Below are positions 1-7,657 of a stretch of DNA of 16,543 bases, one piece after another. Position 1 is the stretch's first letter. Each line of letters opens with the position of its first letter. The position numbers and the translations under genes were made by a program. The DNA comes from Candidatus Zixiibacteriota bacterium (GTDB lineage: Bacteria > Zixibacteria > MSB-5A5 > JAABVY01 > JAHJOQ01): positions 1 through 16,543 of the forward strand of contig JAJRZO010000286.1 in NCBI GenBank assembly GCA_024275215.1, in the 5' to 3' direction. The notes under the pieces are model-generated. The model searched no databases. It was not told the DNA's origin and saw nothing but the letters and a program-made list of their open reading frames with translations.

Positions 1-165
1 CAATAGCATGCATGTTATACAAAACTTCTCAGTTCCCAGTGGGGTGGGGGGAGCTACAGGACTATTATCGTAACGAGAAACGAAACCTGGTCTTTGTTAA
101 TGTTGCGCTGTGTGCATTTGTTGCGTACCATCCACTGATATGAACAGGATGCGGGAGAATCATAC

Positions 166-172
166 AAGGAGG
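166..172 (+). promoter_or_regulatory. Shine-Dalgarno site deciding the SPFH gene start
   Basis: AAGGAGG is a near-perfect anti-16S match 5 nt upstream of ATG 178, which settles the start. In the preceding bases 1-165 I see no gene end, no clear promoter and no repeat. Confidence 0.7.
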
Positions 173-177
173 AATTG

Positions 178-1005
178 ATGCGTTCGCTCAAAGAGTTTTT
201 CACAGGCAGGACCACATTGCTATTGTTGGTCGTGGTCGTCGCGGTCCCACTTCTGACTGGCGGGTGCGGTACACAGATACCGTCAGGACATCACGGTGTG
301 AAGTATATGAAGTTTGGTGGGGGTACGGAAATGGGGAAGATATACACCGAGGGATTCAGCTGGCATCTTCCGTGGAATTCAATCTATGTGTACAGAACTC
401 AGACACAGGAAACAAAAGAACAACTCACCGTGCTGTCTTCTGATGGTGCTACGATCCAGCTCGACGTGTCGATCTGGTATCGCCCGTTATTTGACAAGCT
501 CGACAGCCTGCAAATTACTGTCGGTCCGAACTATCTCAATGTGGTGATTAAACCGGCATTTCGTGGGATCGCGAGAGGAATTATCGGACTGTATAAGCCG
601 GAAGAAATCTACTCTTCGAAACGTGAAGAGATCGCTGCCAAGATGTTAGAGCAAATGAGAGCGGAGATGCAGAAAAGGTTTATTGATATTGAGAATGTGA
701 TAGTCCGAGATGTCGGATTACCCAAGAGAATAACCGATGCAATCGAATACAAACTTGCCGCACAGCAGGAAGCCGAGCGCATGGAATTCGTGCTGCTGAA
801 AGAGAAACAGGAAGCTGAAAGAAAACGCCTCGAGGCGCGGGGAATCGCGGATTTCCAGAAGACAGTCTCAGCGGGCCTGACGCCCAATTTCCTGCGCTGG
901 AAAGGTATAGAGGCTACTGAACAGTTGAGCAAATCACAAAACGCAAAAATAGTCGTGATCGGTTCCGGTAAGGATGGCTTGCCGATAATACTCGGTGGCA
1001 ATTAG
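178..1005 (+). CDS. SPFH/prohibitin-like membrane-anchored protein
   Basis: This 275-residue protein has an N-terminal hydrophobic segment (about residues 12-28). An SPFH/Band 7 core follows, beginning near IPSGHHGVKY and continuing through GFSWHLPW, a typical prohibitin-type opening. The C-terminal part (about 190-225) is rich in Glu, Lys, Arg and Ala (QQEAERMEF, KQEAERKRLEARG) and should form the coiled coil by which prohibitins oligomerise into rings. Family members scaffold membrane domains and modulate membrane proteases; the exact role here is unknown. The hydrophobic segment ends in LLTGGC (Cys30), an imperfect lipobox, so it could be a lipoprotein instead of carrying a signal anchor. 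ATG 178 is chosen over TTG 175 because AAGGAGG at 166-172 sits 5 nt before the ATG but only 2 nt before the TTG. It appears monocistronic, with a strong terminator behind it. Confidence 0.85.
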   Translation: MRSLKEFFTGRTTLLLLVVVVAVPLLTGGCGTQIPSGHHGVKYMKFGGGTEMGKIYTEGFSWHLPWNSIYVYRTQTQETKEQLTVLSSDGATIQLDVSIWYRPLFDKLDSLQITVGPNYLNVVIKPAFRGIARGIIGLYKPEEIYSSKREEIAAKMLEQMRAEMQKRFIDIENVIVRDVGLPKRITDAIEYKLAAQQEAERMEFVLLKEKQEAERKRLEARGIADFQKTVSAGLTPNFLRWKGIEATEQLSKSQNAKIVVIGSGKDGLPIILGGN

Positions 1006-1096
1006 ACCTGAAAGTCCGGAACTGCGCCTCTGCTAACTCTGTGCAATGAGTTAAGCACACGATGGCAGGATGTGTTACAGCAAGTCTTAACACACT

Positions 1097-1133
1097 AATG
1101 ACGCTGATGTTTTGCCATCAGCGTCATTCTTTA
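1097..1133 (+). terminator. Rho-independent terminator after the SPFH gene
   Basis: A perfect 13-bp stem is formed by AATGACGCTGATG (1097-1109) and CATCAGCGTCATT (1116-1128), with a 6-nt loop TTTTGC, followed by CTTTAT. It lies about 90 nt past the SPFH stop and upstream of the exporter operon, so it should insulate the two transcription units. The trailing T run is short. Confidence 0.75.
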
Positions 1134-1144
1134 TGTGTTATCTT

Positions 1145-1175
1145 TTGAAACACGTTACGTGGTAAACCGTATAGT
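1145..1175 (+). promoter_or_regulatory. Candidate promoter of the exporter operon with a spacer dyad
   Basis: TTGAAA (1145-1150) and TATAGT (1170-1175) resemble -35 and -10 boxes but are separated by 19 nt, longer than the usual 17. Inside the spacer is the inverted repeat CACGT-T-ACGTG (1151-1161). A long spacer containing a dyad is the arrangement used by MerR-type activators, although here the dyad is off-centre. This is inference from pattern only. Confidence 0.35.
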
Positions 1176-1213
1176 GTGAACAGACGGATAACAACGAATA
1201 GCTGGAGAAACGC

Positions 1214-2305
1214 ATGTTCAAGAAAATTTTGATAATATCTATAATCGTAATTGCAGTAACTGCCGCGATCTTTTTCATCTTCTCCGGTTCCGGATCATCC
1301 GACTCAGGTGAATTCAAGCTGCACAAAGTAGAGAAGGGCACTGTGATCAACAAAGCGATGGCAATCGGACAGATCGAGCCGGAGCATGAGATAACAGTCA
1401 AGTCTCAGATTTCCGGGATCGTATCCAAAATATATTCCGATGTCGGAGATCGGGTGAAGGCCGGTGATCCACTGTTTGACATTGCTCCTCAGCCTACCCC
1501 GATTGAATTCGCCGATGCGAAACGTCAGGTGGAGCTCAACCAGGTAGCCTTTGCCGATGCGAAAAGAGTCTGCGACCGAATAAGGGAGCTGTATGAGAAA
1601 GATCTCGTGTCAAAAAGCGACCTGGATGACGCAAGAAACGATTTCGAACAGGCTGAAGTGCGCCTTAAATCTGCGAAAGAGAAACTGTCGCTGATAGAAA
1701 AAGGCAAGACTAACATTGCAGGCCGCGTTGTCGAAAACGTGATAAGAGCGCCAATAAGCGGAATTATTCTCCAGAGAAATGTCGAACAGGGCGATCCGGT
1801 TGTCCCACTCACATCATATCAGTCGGGTACCGAGTTGATGCTGCTTGCCGAGATGGACAACCTGATTTTCAGGGGAACAGTCGATGAAATCGATGTCGGC
1901 AAGCTGAGTGAAGGTATGGATGTTCGGCTTCAGGTTGGAGCTATCCCGAACGACACGATTAAGGGTGTGCTTCACAGGATTTCTCCGAAAGCACGGAAAA
2001 ATGACAATACAACGGTTTTCGATGTCGAAGTGACTCTGACATCGGTATCATCCAGTCTCCTGCGCGCCGGATATTCTGCAAACGCGGAGGTGGTCGTTGC
2101 TCAAAAGGATGATGTCCTTGTGATACCTGAGCGACTTGTGACATTTGTGGGGGATTCCTGTTTCGTTGATATTATGGATTCGACTGATGTTCCTGAGCAA
2201 CATCCCATCGAAGTAGGACTCTCTGACGGTATCAACATCGAAGTGATATCCGGTCTCGATGAGGGGCAGGAAATCGTGGAAAAACCTCCCAAAACCATTG
2301 AATAG
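1214..2305 (+). CDS. Periplasmic adaptor (membrane fusion) subunit, MacA/HlyD type
   Basis: This 363-residue protein would be the periplasmic adaptor linking an inner-membrane ABC transporter to an outer-membrane channel. Residues 1-23 form one hydrophobic anchor. A first half-lipoyl stretch follows (ITVKSQISGIVSKIYSDVGD, then RVKAGDPLF). Next is a charged helical hairpin (about 95-160) and the second lipoyl half (VIRAPISGIILQRNVEQGDP), then beta-barrel and membrane-proximal regions (LRAGYSANAEVVV). The domain order and length fit MacA-like adaptors. ATG 1214 is preceded by GGAGA at 1204-1208. It is the first gene of a four-gene operon, with only 8 nt separating it from the first permease. 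No TolC-like channel is encoded in the window. The substrate cannot be read from the sequence; antibiotics, peptides, lipids and lipoproteins are all possible for the family. Confidence 0.88.
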   Translation: MFKKILIISIIVIAVTAAIFFIFSGSGSSDSGEFKLHKVEKGTVINKAMAIGQIEPEHEITVKSQISGIVSKIYSDVGDRVKAGDPLFDIAPQPTPIEFADAKRQVELNQVAFADAKRVCDRIRELYEKDLVSKSDLDDARNDFEQAEVRLKSAKEKLSLIEKGKTNIAGRVVENVIRAPISGIILQRNVEQGDPVVPLTSYQSGTELMLLAEMDNLIFRGTVDEIDVGKLSEGMDVRLQVGAIPNDTIKGVLHRISPKARKNDNTTVFDVEVTLTSVSSSLLRAGYSANAEVVVAQKDDVLVIPERLVTFVGDSCFVDIMDSTDVPEQHPIEVGLSDGINIEVISGLDEGQEIVEKPPKTIE

Positions 2306-2313
2306 TTGCTGAC

Positions 2314-3543
2314 ATGTACCTGATGTTTCTCAGACAACTTTTCCATGACATGAAGGGTCAGAAGCTGCGATCCGCGCTGACGCTCTTCGGAATATTCTGG
2401 GGTACGACTGCTTTAATTCTTCTTGGAGCGTTTGGTCACGGTATCCACGCGCATCAGGTCAAGAAATTCAACGGACTCGGTGAACACATCGCAATCATGT
2501 GGCCGGGACGTACATCAATGACCTACAAAGGACTTCCCAGAGGAAGAAGTATCCTGCTGCGTGAGGATGACGTTACCTTGATGAAAGAACAGATACCGGA
2601 ACTTGAAGCTATCTCGATTGAATACCAGGATTGGAGCATACCGGTGCGACATGACAAAGTCCTGATCTCTGCCAGACTTTCGGGAGTAGCCGCAGAGTAT
2701 GGAGATATGCGCAATGTCATCCCTGACTGGGGAGGGAGATTTGTCGACGAAATAGATGTCAGACTCAGAAGACGAGTATGTTTTCTTGGGAATGAACTGA
2801 AAGATGATCTTTTCGGATCAGCCAAAGCCGTTGGCGAGATAATTGAGATCAGTAATGTGCCATTCACGGTCATCGGTGTGATGAAACCTAAGGGACAGGA
2901 TTCGGCATACAGTGGGCGCGACAAAGACAAGATTTTCCTTCCATACTCAACATCAGCGGTGATGTTTGGTCATACAATCGCTAATGTTATAGTATGGAAA
3001 GCGAAATCTCTTGAAGTGCACAAGATCGCGAAAAGAAAGATTTACGAGGTCCTCGGCAAGAAACATAAATTTGATCCTGGCGACAATCAGGCTGTCAGTA
3101 TGTGGGATACGACTGAGAACCTGGATTTCTTCACTAACTTTTTTTGGGGATTTCGGATATTCCTGTTGATGATTTCCTTTGCCACGCTTGTTGTAGGAGG
3201 AATCGGGGTCGCGAATATCATGTATGTGGTCGTCAAAGAGAGATCGAAAGAGATCGGTCTGAAGATGTCGCTGGGTGCAAAGAAGGGATTTATCCTGTCG
3301 CAGTTCCTTCTTGAGACCCTGCTGATAACTTTCATCGGTGGGTTTACCGGATTTCTTTTTGCGATGACGCTTATCCGCATTTTCCCATCGTTCAATCTTG
3401 AAGAATACATCGGGATTCCGACCATTTCATCTTTCGAGGCAATCCTGTCGGTAAGCCTGCTGATGGTGATCGGCCTGTTTGCCGGGTTCTTCCCTGCACG
3501 ACGAGCAGCCAACATGAATCCTGTACAGTCACTTAAGATGTAG
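2314..3543 (+). CDS. MacB-like ABC transporter permease, paralogue 1
   Basis: This 409-residue FtsX-superfamily permease has the MacB layout: TM1 near residues 20-40 (ALTLFGIFWGTTALILLGAF), a large periplasmic domain (about 45-270), then three C-terminal TM segments (about 278-305, 325-350 and 378-396). Family hallmarks visible are GGIGVANIMYVVVKERSKEIG, the GAKKGFILSQFLLE loop and the ending FPARRAANMNPVQSLKM. It lacks the N-terminal ATPase domain fused in E. coli MacB; the ATPase is a separate gene two positions downstream. A motif YKGLPRGR near residue 71-78 recurs in the next gene. Start ATG 2314 follows the adaptor stop by 8 nt without a strong Shine-Dalgarno, consistent with coupled translation. 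It probably pairs with the next permease as a heterodimer (inference). Confidence 0.87.
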   Translation: MYLMFLRQLFHDMKGQKLRSALTLFGIFWGTTALILLGAFGHGIHAHQVKKFNGLGEHIAIMWPGRTSMTYKGLPRGRSILLREDDVTLMKEQIPELEAISIEYQDWSIPVRHDKVLISARLSGVAAEYGDMRNVIPDWGGRFVDEIDVRLRRRVCFLGNELKDDLFGSAKAVGEIIEISNVPFTVIGVMKPKGQDSAYSGRDKDKIFLPYSTSAVMFGHTIANVIVWKAKSLEVHKIAKRKIYEVLGKKHKFDPGDNQAVSMWDTTENLDFFTNFFWGFRIFLLMISFATLVVGGIGVANIMYVVVKERSKEIGLKMSLGAKKGFILSQFLLETLLITFIGGFTGFLFAMTLIRIFPSFNLEEYIGIPTISSFEAILSVSLLMVIGLFAGFFPARRAANMNPVQSLKM

Positions 3544-3545
3544 CC

Positions 3546-4817
3546 ATGACAGGTACTGTCAAACTGATACTGAGACTGTTCTTCAGAGAACTCAGGAGCC
3601 AGAAGATGCGAATATCGCTGACTATTATGGCGATCATCTGGGGAACACTGTCGATCACAATGTTGCTTGCATTCGGAGAAGGCCTCAAAAGACAGCTCGA
3701 AAAGAACAGGAGAGGCCTCGGCGATGGGATCCTGATTGTCTGGAGCGGACAGACAGAGAAACCTTATCGCGGATTGCCTCGCGGCAGGCCGATTTGGTTC
3801 AAGCGTGATGTTATCGACTATATTCGTGATCAGATACCTGAACTGGAGGCTGTCGGGGGCGAGTATATGAATTGGGGGAGAGAGATAACATACGGAGAAA
3901 AGACAATTTCTGAAAAGGTCAATGGCGTGTTGCCGGATTATGAGTTTATGAGATCGCTTTATCCGATGCCCGGCGGGAGATTTCTTAACAAGCTGGACAT
4001 TGAGCGAAAGAGGCGAGTCGTATTCATAGGCAATCAGCTTCGCGATGAACTTTTTGGCGAACCCGGATCACCCGGCTACACCGATCCCGTGGGCAAGATG
4101 ATAACCATCAGCGGCATACAGTTTACGGTGATCGGAGTTATGCAGAAAAAACAGCAGATGGGTATGTATTCAGGTCCTGACTGGAGCACAGCGTTTATCC
4201 CAATTACTACATTTGAGACGATGTACAATCGGCGTACCCTGAATAACCTTGTGCTCAAACCGAAAGGTGTTTCTCAGGCTGAATTCATCAAAGACAGATT
4301 GTACCAGATCCTGAGCTCAAAATACCAGTTCGATCCGGCGGATAAGCGGGCGTTATCGATCTGGGATGTCATAGAGTCTGCCAGGACCATGAACAAAGTC
4401 ATGGTCGGCATGCAGATATTTTTTGGGATCATCGGAGGACTGACCCTCATTGTCGCGGGTGTAGGAGTTGCCAATATCATGTATGTTGCCGTTCGCGAAA
4501 GAACTGCCGAGATTGGCGTAAAAATGGCTATGGGCGCAAAACGCGGACAAGTAATGGCTCAGTTCATGCTCGAAGCATTGCTGATTTCTGCAATCGGAGG
4601 CGGACTTGGTCTGTTTATTTCATTTGCAATCGCCGCTGCACTTGGGGCAATACCAGTGCAGAGCGAGGCGATGGAATGGCTTGGCAAACCGACGATTTCT
4701 GTACCTATTGCACTGGTTACAATTGCAGTGTTGACGATGATCGGACTGATATCGGGATATTTTCCTGCACGAAAAGCAGCGTCGGTGAACCCGGTAGAAT
4801 CACTCAGGTACGAGTAG
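3546..4817 (+). CDS. MacB-like ABC transporter permease, paralogue 2
   Basis: This 423-residue protein is a clear paralogue of the preceding permease with the same four-TM, one-large-periplasmic-domain plan. Landmarks align one for one: IIWGT in TM1, YRGLPRGR (about 74-81), LDIERKRRVVFIGNQL, GVGVANIMYVAVRERTAEIG, GAKRGQVMAQFMLE and the terminal FPARKAASVNPVESLRYE. Differences include a small insertion in the periplasmic domain (GEPGSPGYTDP) and a slightly different C-terminus. It starts 2 nt after the upstream stop (TAGCCATG), indicating coupled translation. Tandem duplication followed by divergence, giving a heterodimeric permease, is the simplest reading. Two independent homodimeric transporters sharing one adaptor is the alternative. 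Confidence 0.87.
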   Translation: MTGTVKLILRLFFRELRSQKMRISLTIMAIIWGTLSITMLLAFGEGLKRQLEKNRRGLGDGILIVWSGQTEKPYRGLPRGRPIWFKRDVIDYIRDQIPELEAVGGEYMNWGREITYGEKTISEKVNGVLPDYEFMRSLYPMPGGRFLNKLDIERKRRVVFIGNQLRDELFGEPGSPGYTDPVGKMITISGIQFTVIGVMQKKQQMGMYSGPDWSTAFIPITTFETMYNRRTLNNLVLKPKGVSQAEFIKDRLYQILSSKYQFDPADKRALSIWDVIESARTMNKVMVGMQIFFGIIGGLTLIVAGVGVANIMYVAVRERTAEIGVKMAMGAKRGQVMAQFMLEALLISAIGGGLGLFISFAIAAALGAIPVQSEAMEWLGKPTISVPIALVTIAVLTMIGLISGYFPARKAASVNPVESLRYE

Positions 4818-4829
4818 CGAGGTGTTGCA

Positions 4830-5558
4830 ATGATAAAAATGCGCGGTATTCGAAAAGTTTACGACACGGGAAGGATCGAGGTTGAGGCTCTCAAGGATGT
4901 TGATCTGGATATCAAGGGTGGCGAGTTTGTCTCGATTGTAGGGCCGTCGGGATCGGGGAAGTCCACACTTATGAATATTGCTGGATGCCTCGATGTACCA
5001 TCGGAAGGAACATACGAACTCGATGGCGAATCTGTCGAAGGGCTTTCCATGTCGCAGCTTGCGGACATCAGGAACAGGAAGATCGGATTCGTGTTTCAGG
5101 CATTCAACCTGCTGCCGTATGCCACTGCATTCGAGAATGTCGAGTTGCCGATGATGTTCGGTAAAGTGCCTGCCCGCGAAAGGCGCAAGCGTGCACGCGA
5201 ACTTCTTGAGCGTGTAAATCTCGGCGACAGACTTGATCACAGGCCTGCCGAGTTGTCGGGTGGCGAGATGCAGCGTGTCGCGATAGCAAGATCACTCGCG
5301 ATGAAACCGAAACTGATACTTGCCGACGAGCCGACCGGAAATCTCGATTCTAAATCAGGTGCGGCGATTGTCGATCTGTTCGAGGAACTCTGGAAATCGG
5401 GTACGACTATCTTGCTGATTACGCATGACTCGACAGTTGCAACCCGAACTAATCGTGTTGTCTATCTCAAGGATGGCATGGTGCGCTCACAAGCCCGCGA
5501 AATGGCTGCCGACATGAAAGCTCTTAAAGAACGAAAAAGACTCGATACGATGCAGTAA
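4830..5558 (+). CDS. ABC transporter ATP-binding subunit (MacB/LolD class)
   Basis: This 242-residue ATPase energises the two upstream permeases. All motifs look catalytically intact: A-loop Tyr11, Walker A GPSGSGKS (38-45), Q-loop Gln90 in FVFQAFNLLP, signature LSGGE (142-146), Walker B LILAD with catalytic Glu167, D-loop and switch His199. PYATAFENVELPM after the Q-loop and ADEPTGNLD are typical of the MacB/LolD/FtsE subfamily. ATG 4830 follows GAGGTG and lies 12 nt after the permease stop, closing the operon. The C-terminal tail (about 215-242) is Lys/Arg/Glu-rich. I could find no convincing terminator in the 108 nt before the convergent envC-like gene. Confidence 0.92.
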   Translation: MIKMRGIRKVYDTGRIEVEALKDVDLDIKGGEFVSIVGPSGSGKSTLMNIAGCLDVPSEGTYELDGESVEGLSMSQLADIRNRKIGFVFQAFNLLPYATAFENVELPMMFGKVPARERRKRARELLERVNLGDRLDHRPAELSGGEMQRVAIARSLAMKPKLILADEPTGNLDSKSGAAIVDLFEELWKSGTTILLITHDSTVATRTNRVVYLKDGMVRSQAREMAADMKALKERKRLDTMQ

Positions 5559-5666
5559 GTGTCACACTGTTTATACTGTATGCTCGTTGTCCCTGCGCAG
5601 AGGCCTGGTGAAAAATCTTTGATGAAATTATTCGATGCGAGCGAAGTGGAACATTCTCAGCGGGGA

Positions 5667-6794
5667 TCACTGCCTCAGCCATTCGACCGGATCGTATTCT
5701 TCTTTTCTGTGCCGTATCTGGAAATGGAGTATTGCTCCGCGATCAGTGTCATCAATGCCGACATGCCCGATCATTTCTCCCGTATCGACTGATTCGCCAA
5801 GTTCAAGTGAATAATCCGAAAGATGACCATATAGTGAATACCACCCGTCGCCATGATCCAGGATCATGACATTGCCGTATCCTCTGAGATAGCCTCGGTG
5901 AAAAACCACGCCATCATATACTGCACGAACTTCATCCCCTGACTTGCACTTTATGTCTATTCCCGGAGAAAATACATCGGTTTGTGTTTTCTTGTCCCTG
6001 TGCATTCCGAAATTTCGGACGATTCTGCCCCGGACAGGAAAGCGCAAGCGTCCTTTCTGTTCCTCGAAAAGCGACCCGTTCGCTCGCTCAGATTCCGGAT
6101 CAAACAGCGAATCGGTCGATGCGATGTCAACAGTCAGTTGTTGCATATGCTCACGGTACAGGGCCTCTTCCTCTCTGACCCTGTCCATGAGCTTATCTTT
6201 TCTCTTAAACTCGGATTTCAGCAGGCTCTCTTCGAGATTCTTTTCCTCGCAGGCTTTGCTAATCTGTTGACGTGTATTTTCAAGCGCTGCGAGGTTTTGC
6301 TCGTGGACTGCCACGAGGCTGTCAGTTTTGATGAGAAGTTTCTCAAGCGATTCGACAGATCGCTTCGCATATAGCGTCTGCATTCCCGCTTCTACGATAT
6401 CTGACGACGACAGAAACGCACGTGTCGGGCGACGGCGTTTGAGATAGAAATTGCGGAGGCTCAGGGCGAGTCTCATTCTTTGCCGAACGAGGGCGGAATC
6501 GAGACGGCTTGTTTCTGTTTCGAGATTTGCAGCACGGTTTTCAAGCCGTTTTAATTTCAGACTCAGCCTCGACACTAACTGCGAAGTCAATTCGAGTTGA
6601 TCCTCGATATTGTTTAATTGTTCAAGTTCAGTTTTTTTGAATTCAGAGAGCGAATCGAGTTCCCTGCGTTCATCCTTGAGTTGCTCTTTCAGCCTTTCGA
6701 TCATACGAGCATCATCCATTTCAGAGGCGGCTTGAACAATGACTATACCGGGGAAAACCGCAAGAAGCAAAAGTGATACACATAGAAGTCTCAT
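5667..6794 (-). CDS. envC: EnvC-like murein hydrolase activator (coiled coil plus degenerate LytM domain)
   Basis: This 375-residue protein has a signal peptide (MRLLCVSLLLLAVFPGIVIV), a long coiled-coil region (about 25-240) and a C-terminal LytM/M23 domain (about 248-375: LRFPVRGRIVRNF, GIDIKCKSGDEV, RGYGNVMILDHG, YSLYGHL, ILHFQIR). Relative to active M23 enzymes, the first zinc His of HxxxD is Ser276 (Asp280 kept), and the first His of HxH is Ile355 (His357 kept). It should therefore not cut peptidoglycan itself but activate periplasmic amidases, as E. coli EnvC does when recruited by FtsEX. The ATG at 6794 is chosen because it gives a clean signal peptide and lies 2 nt after the ftsX stop (TAGCCATG). 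A longer frame reaching 6938 would run into ftsX and lacks a signal sequence at its start. Confidence 0.85.
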   Translation of the reverse strand: MRLLCVSLLLLAVFPGIVIVQAASEMDDARMIERLKEQLKDERRELDSLSEFKKTELEQLNNIEDQLELTSQLVSRLSLKLKRLENRAANLETETSRLDSALVRQRMRLALSLRNFYLKRRRPTRAFLSSSDIVEAGMQTLYAKRSVESLEKLLIKTDSLVAVHEQNLAALENTRQQISKACEEKNLEESLLKSEFKRKDKLMDRVREEEALYREHMQQLTVDIASTDSLFDPESERANGSLFEEQKGRLRFPVRGRIVRNFGMHRDKKTQTDVFSPGIDIKCKSGDEVRAVYDGVVFHRGYLRGYGNVMILDHGDGWYSLYGHLSDYSLELGESVDTGEMIGHVGIDDTDRGAILHFQIRHRKEEYDPVEWLRQ

Positions 6795-6796
6795 GG

Positions 6797-7657
6797 CTAT
6801 GATCCCGATGCGAACAGGTTCGATTGTGACCTGCCTGCTGAAATCAGCAGCGAAATCAGGGCGAGCAGAACGGGTGCAGCGATTGCCAGTACTGTAAATC
6901 CAGTTGTCAGGAATGGAATTGTCACAACATAATTGCAACAGAGTTTCCAGAGCAATATCGTAATGCCGACGCCAGCAGCTCCTGCAATAATTCCGACGAA
7001 TATGGCACGCATCATCGAAATAACAATCAGACTCTGAGGCGGGATGCCGAGAAGCCGAAGATTCCTGACAATATCTCGTCTTCGTGTGGATATATGCCTG
7101 TGCAAACTGACGAATATGAATAGCGAACTGATGATGACTAATGCCAACAAGATTCCGGTAATGATATATGTAGTTCTGGTCAGTTTTTCAAGGTTGTCTA
7201 ACCATTCCGACGCGTATTGCACCTCCATGACTTCATCACGGAGCGCGATTCCCGACGAGATACGGTTGAGATAATCAGCATCGCAGGACCCCGGCTCAAA
7301 CCTGACTTCCAGACTAAACGGAAGTGGATTGAATCCGAGAACATCAGTCATGTCGCTGCCAAGTATCGCGCTCATTTCATCCATAGCCGCTTCAGGATCT
7401 TTGACTGTCATATTCGATACGCCGGAGAGCGATGATATATATGTCTTTGCTGAATCGATTCCATCCTGAGTGATCTCGTCAATGAGAAAAACCTCCAGCA
7501 CCGATTCGCTTTTCAATTCTGATGAAAATGATGATAGTGTGATTGTCGCGAGAATTGCACTGTCACCGAGGGCAAACAGCAATCCTGCCGCAATCAAAGC
7601 CGACAAAAGCTCAACAATGCCTGATTTCAATCCTCTCCAGAATTCTCCGAGTATCAT
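6797..7657 (-). CDS. ftsX: Cell division protein FtsX
   Basis: This 286-residue integral membrane protein has the FtsX topology: TM1 near residues 15-40, an extracytoplasmic domain (about 45-160) and three more TM segments (about 163-190, 208-235 and 250-275). The extracytoplasmic part shows the family features VLEVFLIDEIT and FNPLPFSLEVRF. RRRDIVRNLRLLGIPPQSL after TM2 is the usual cytoplasmic coupling loop. It relays FtsE ATP hydrolysis to the periplasmic activator encoded next. Its ATG overlaps the ftsE stop in an ATGA arrangement (7654-7657), implying translational coupling, and the envC-like gene follows after 2 nt. Confidence 0.9.
   Translation of the reverse strand: MILGEFWRGLKSGIVELLSALIAAGLLFALGDSAILATITLSSFSSELKSESVLEVFLIDEITQDGIDSAKTYISSLSGVSNMTVKDPEAAMDEMSAILGSDMTDVLGFNPLPFSLEVRFEPGSCDADYLNRISSGIALRDEVMEVQYASEWLDNLEKLTRTTYIITGILLALVIISSLFIFVSLHRHISTRRRDIVRNLRLLGIPPQSLIVISMMRAIFVGIIAGAAGVGITILLWKLCCNYVVTIPFLTTGFTVLAIAAPVLLALISLLISAGRSQSNLFASGS

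Noticed and set aside
36..56. G-rich run near the left edge as a possible G-quadruplex
   Set aside because: Only two long G runs are present close together, too few for a convincing quadruplex.
5559..5792. A plus-strand frame of 77 codons after the exporter ATPase
   Set aside because: It begins directly at the ATPase stop without a ribosome site and most of it lies antisense to the envC-like LytM domain. It shows no recognisable motif.
6795..6938. N-terminal extension of the envC-like protein
   Set aside because: It would overlap the end of ftsX in another frame and hide the signal peptide. ATG 6794 with TAGCCATG coupling is better.
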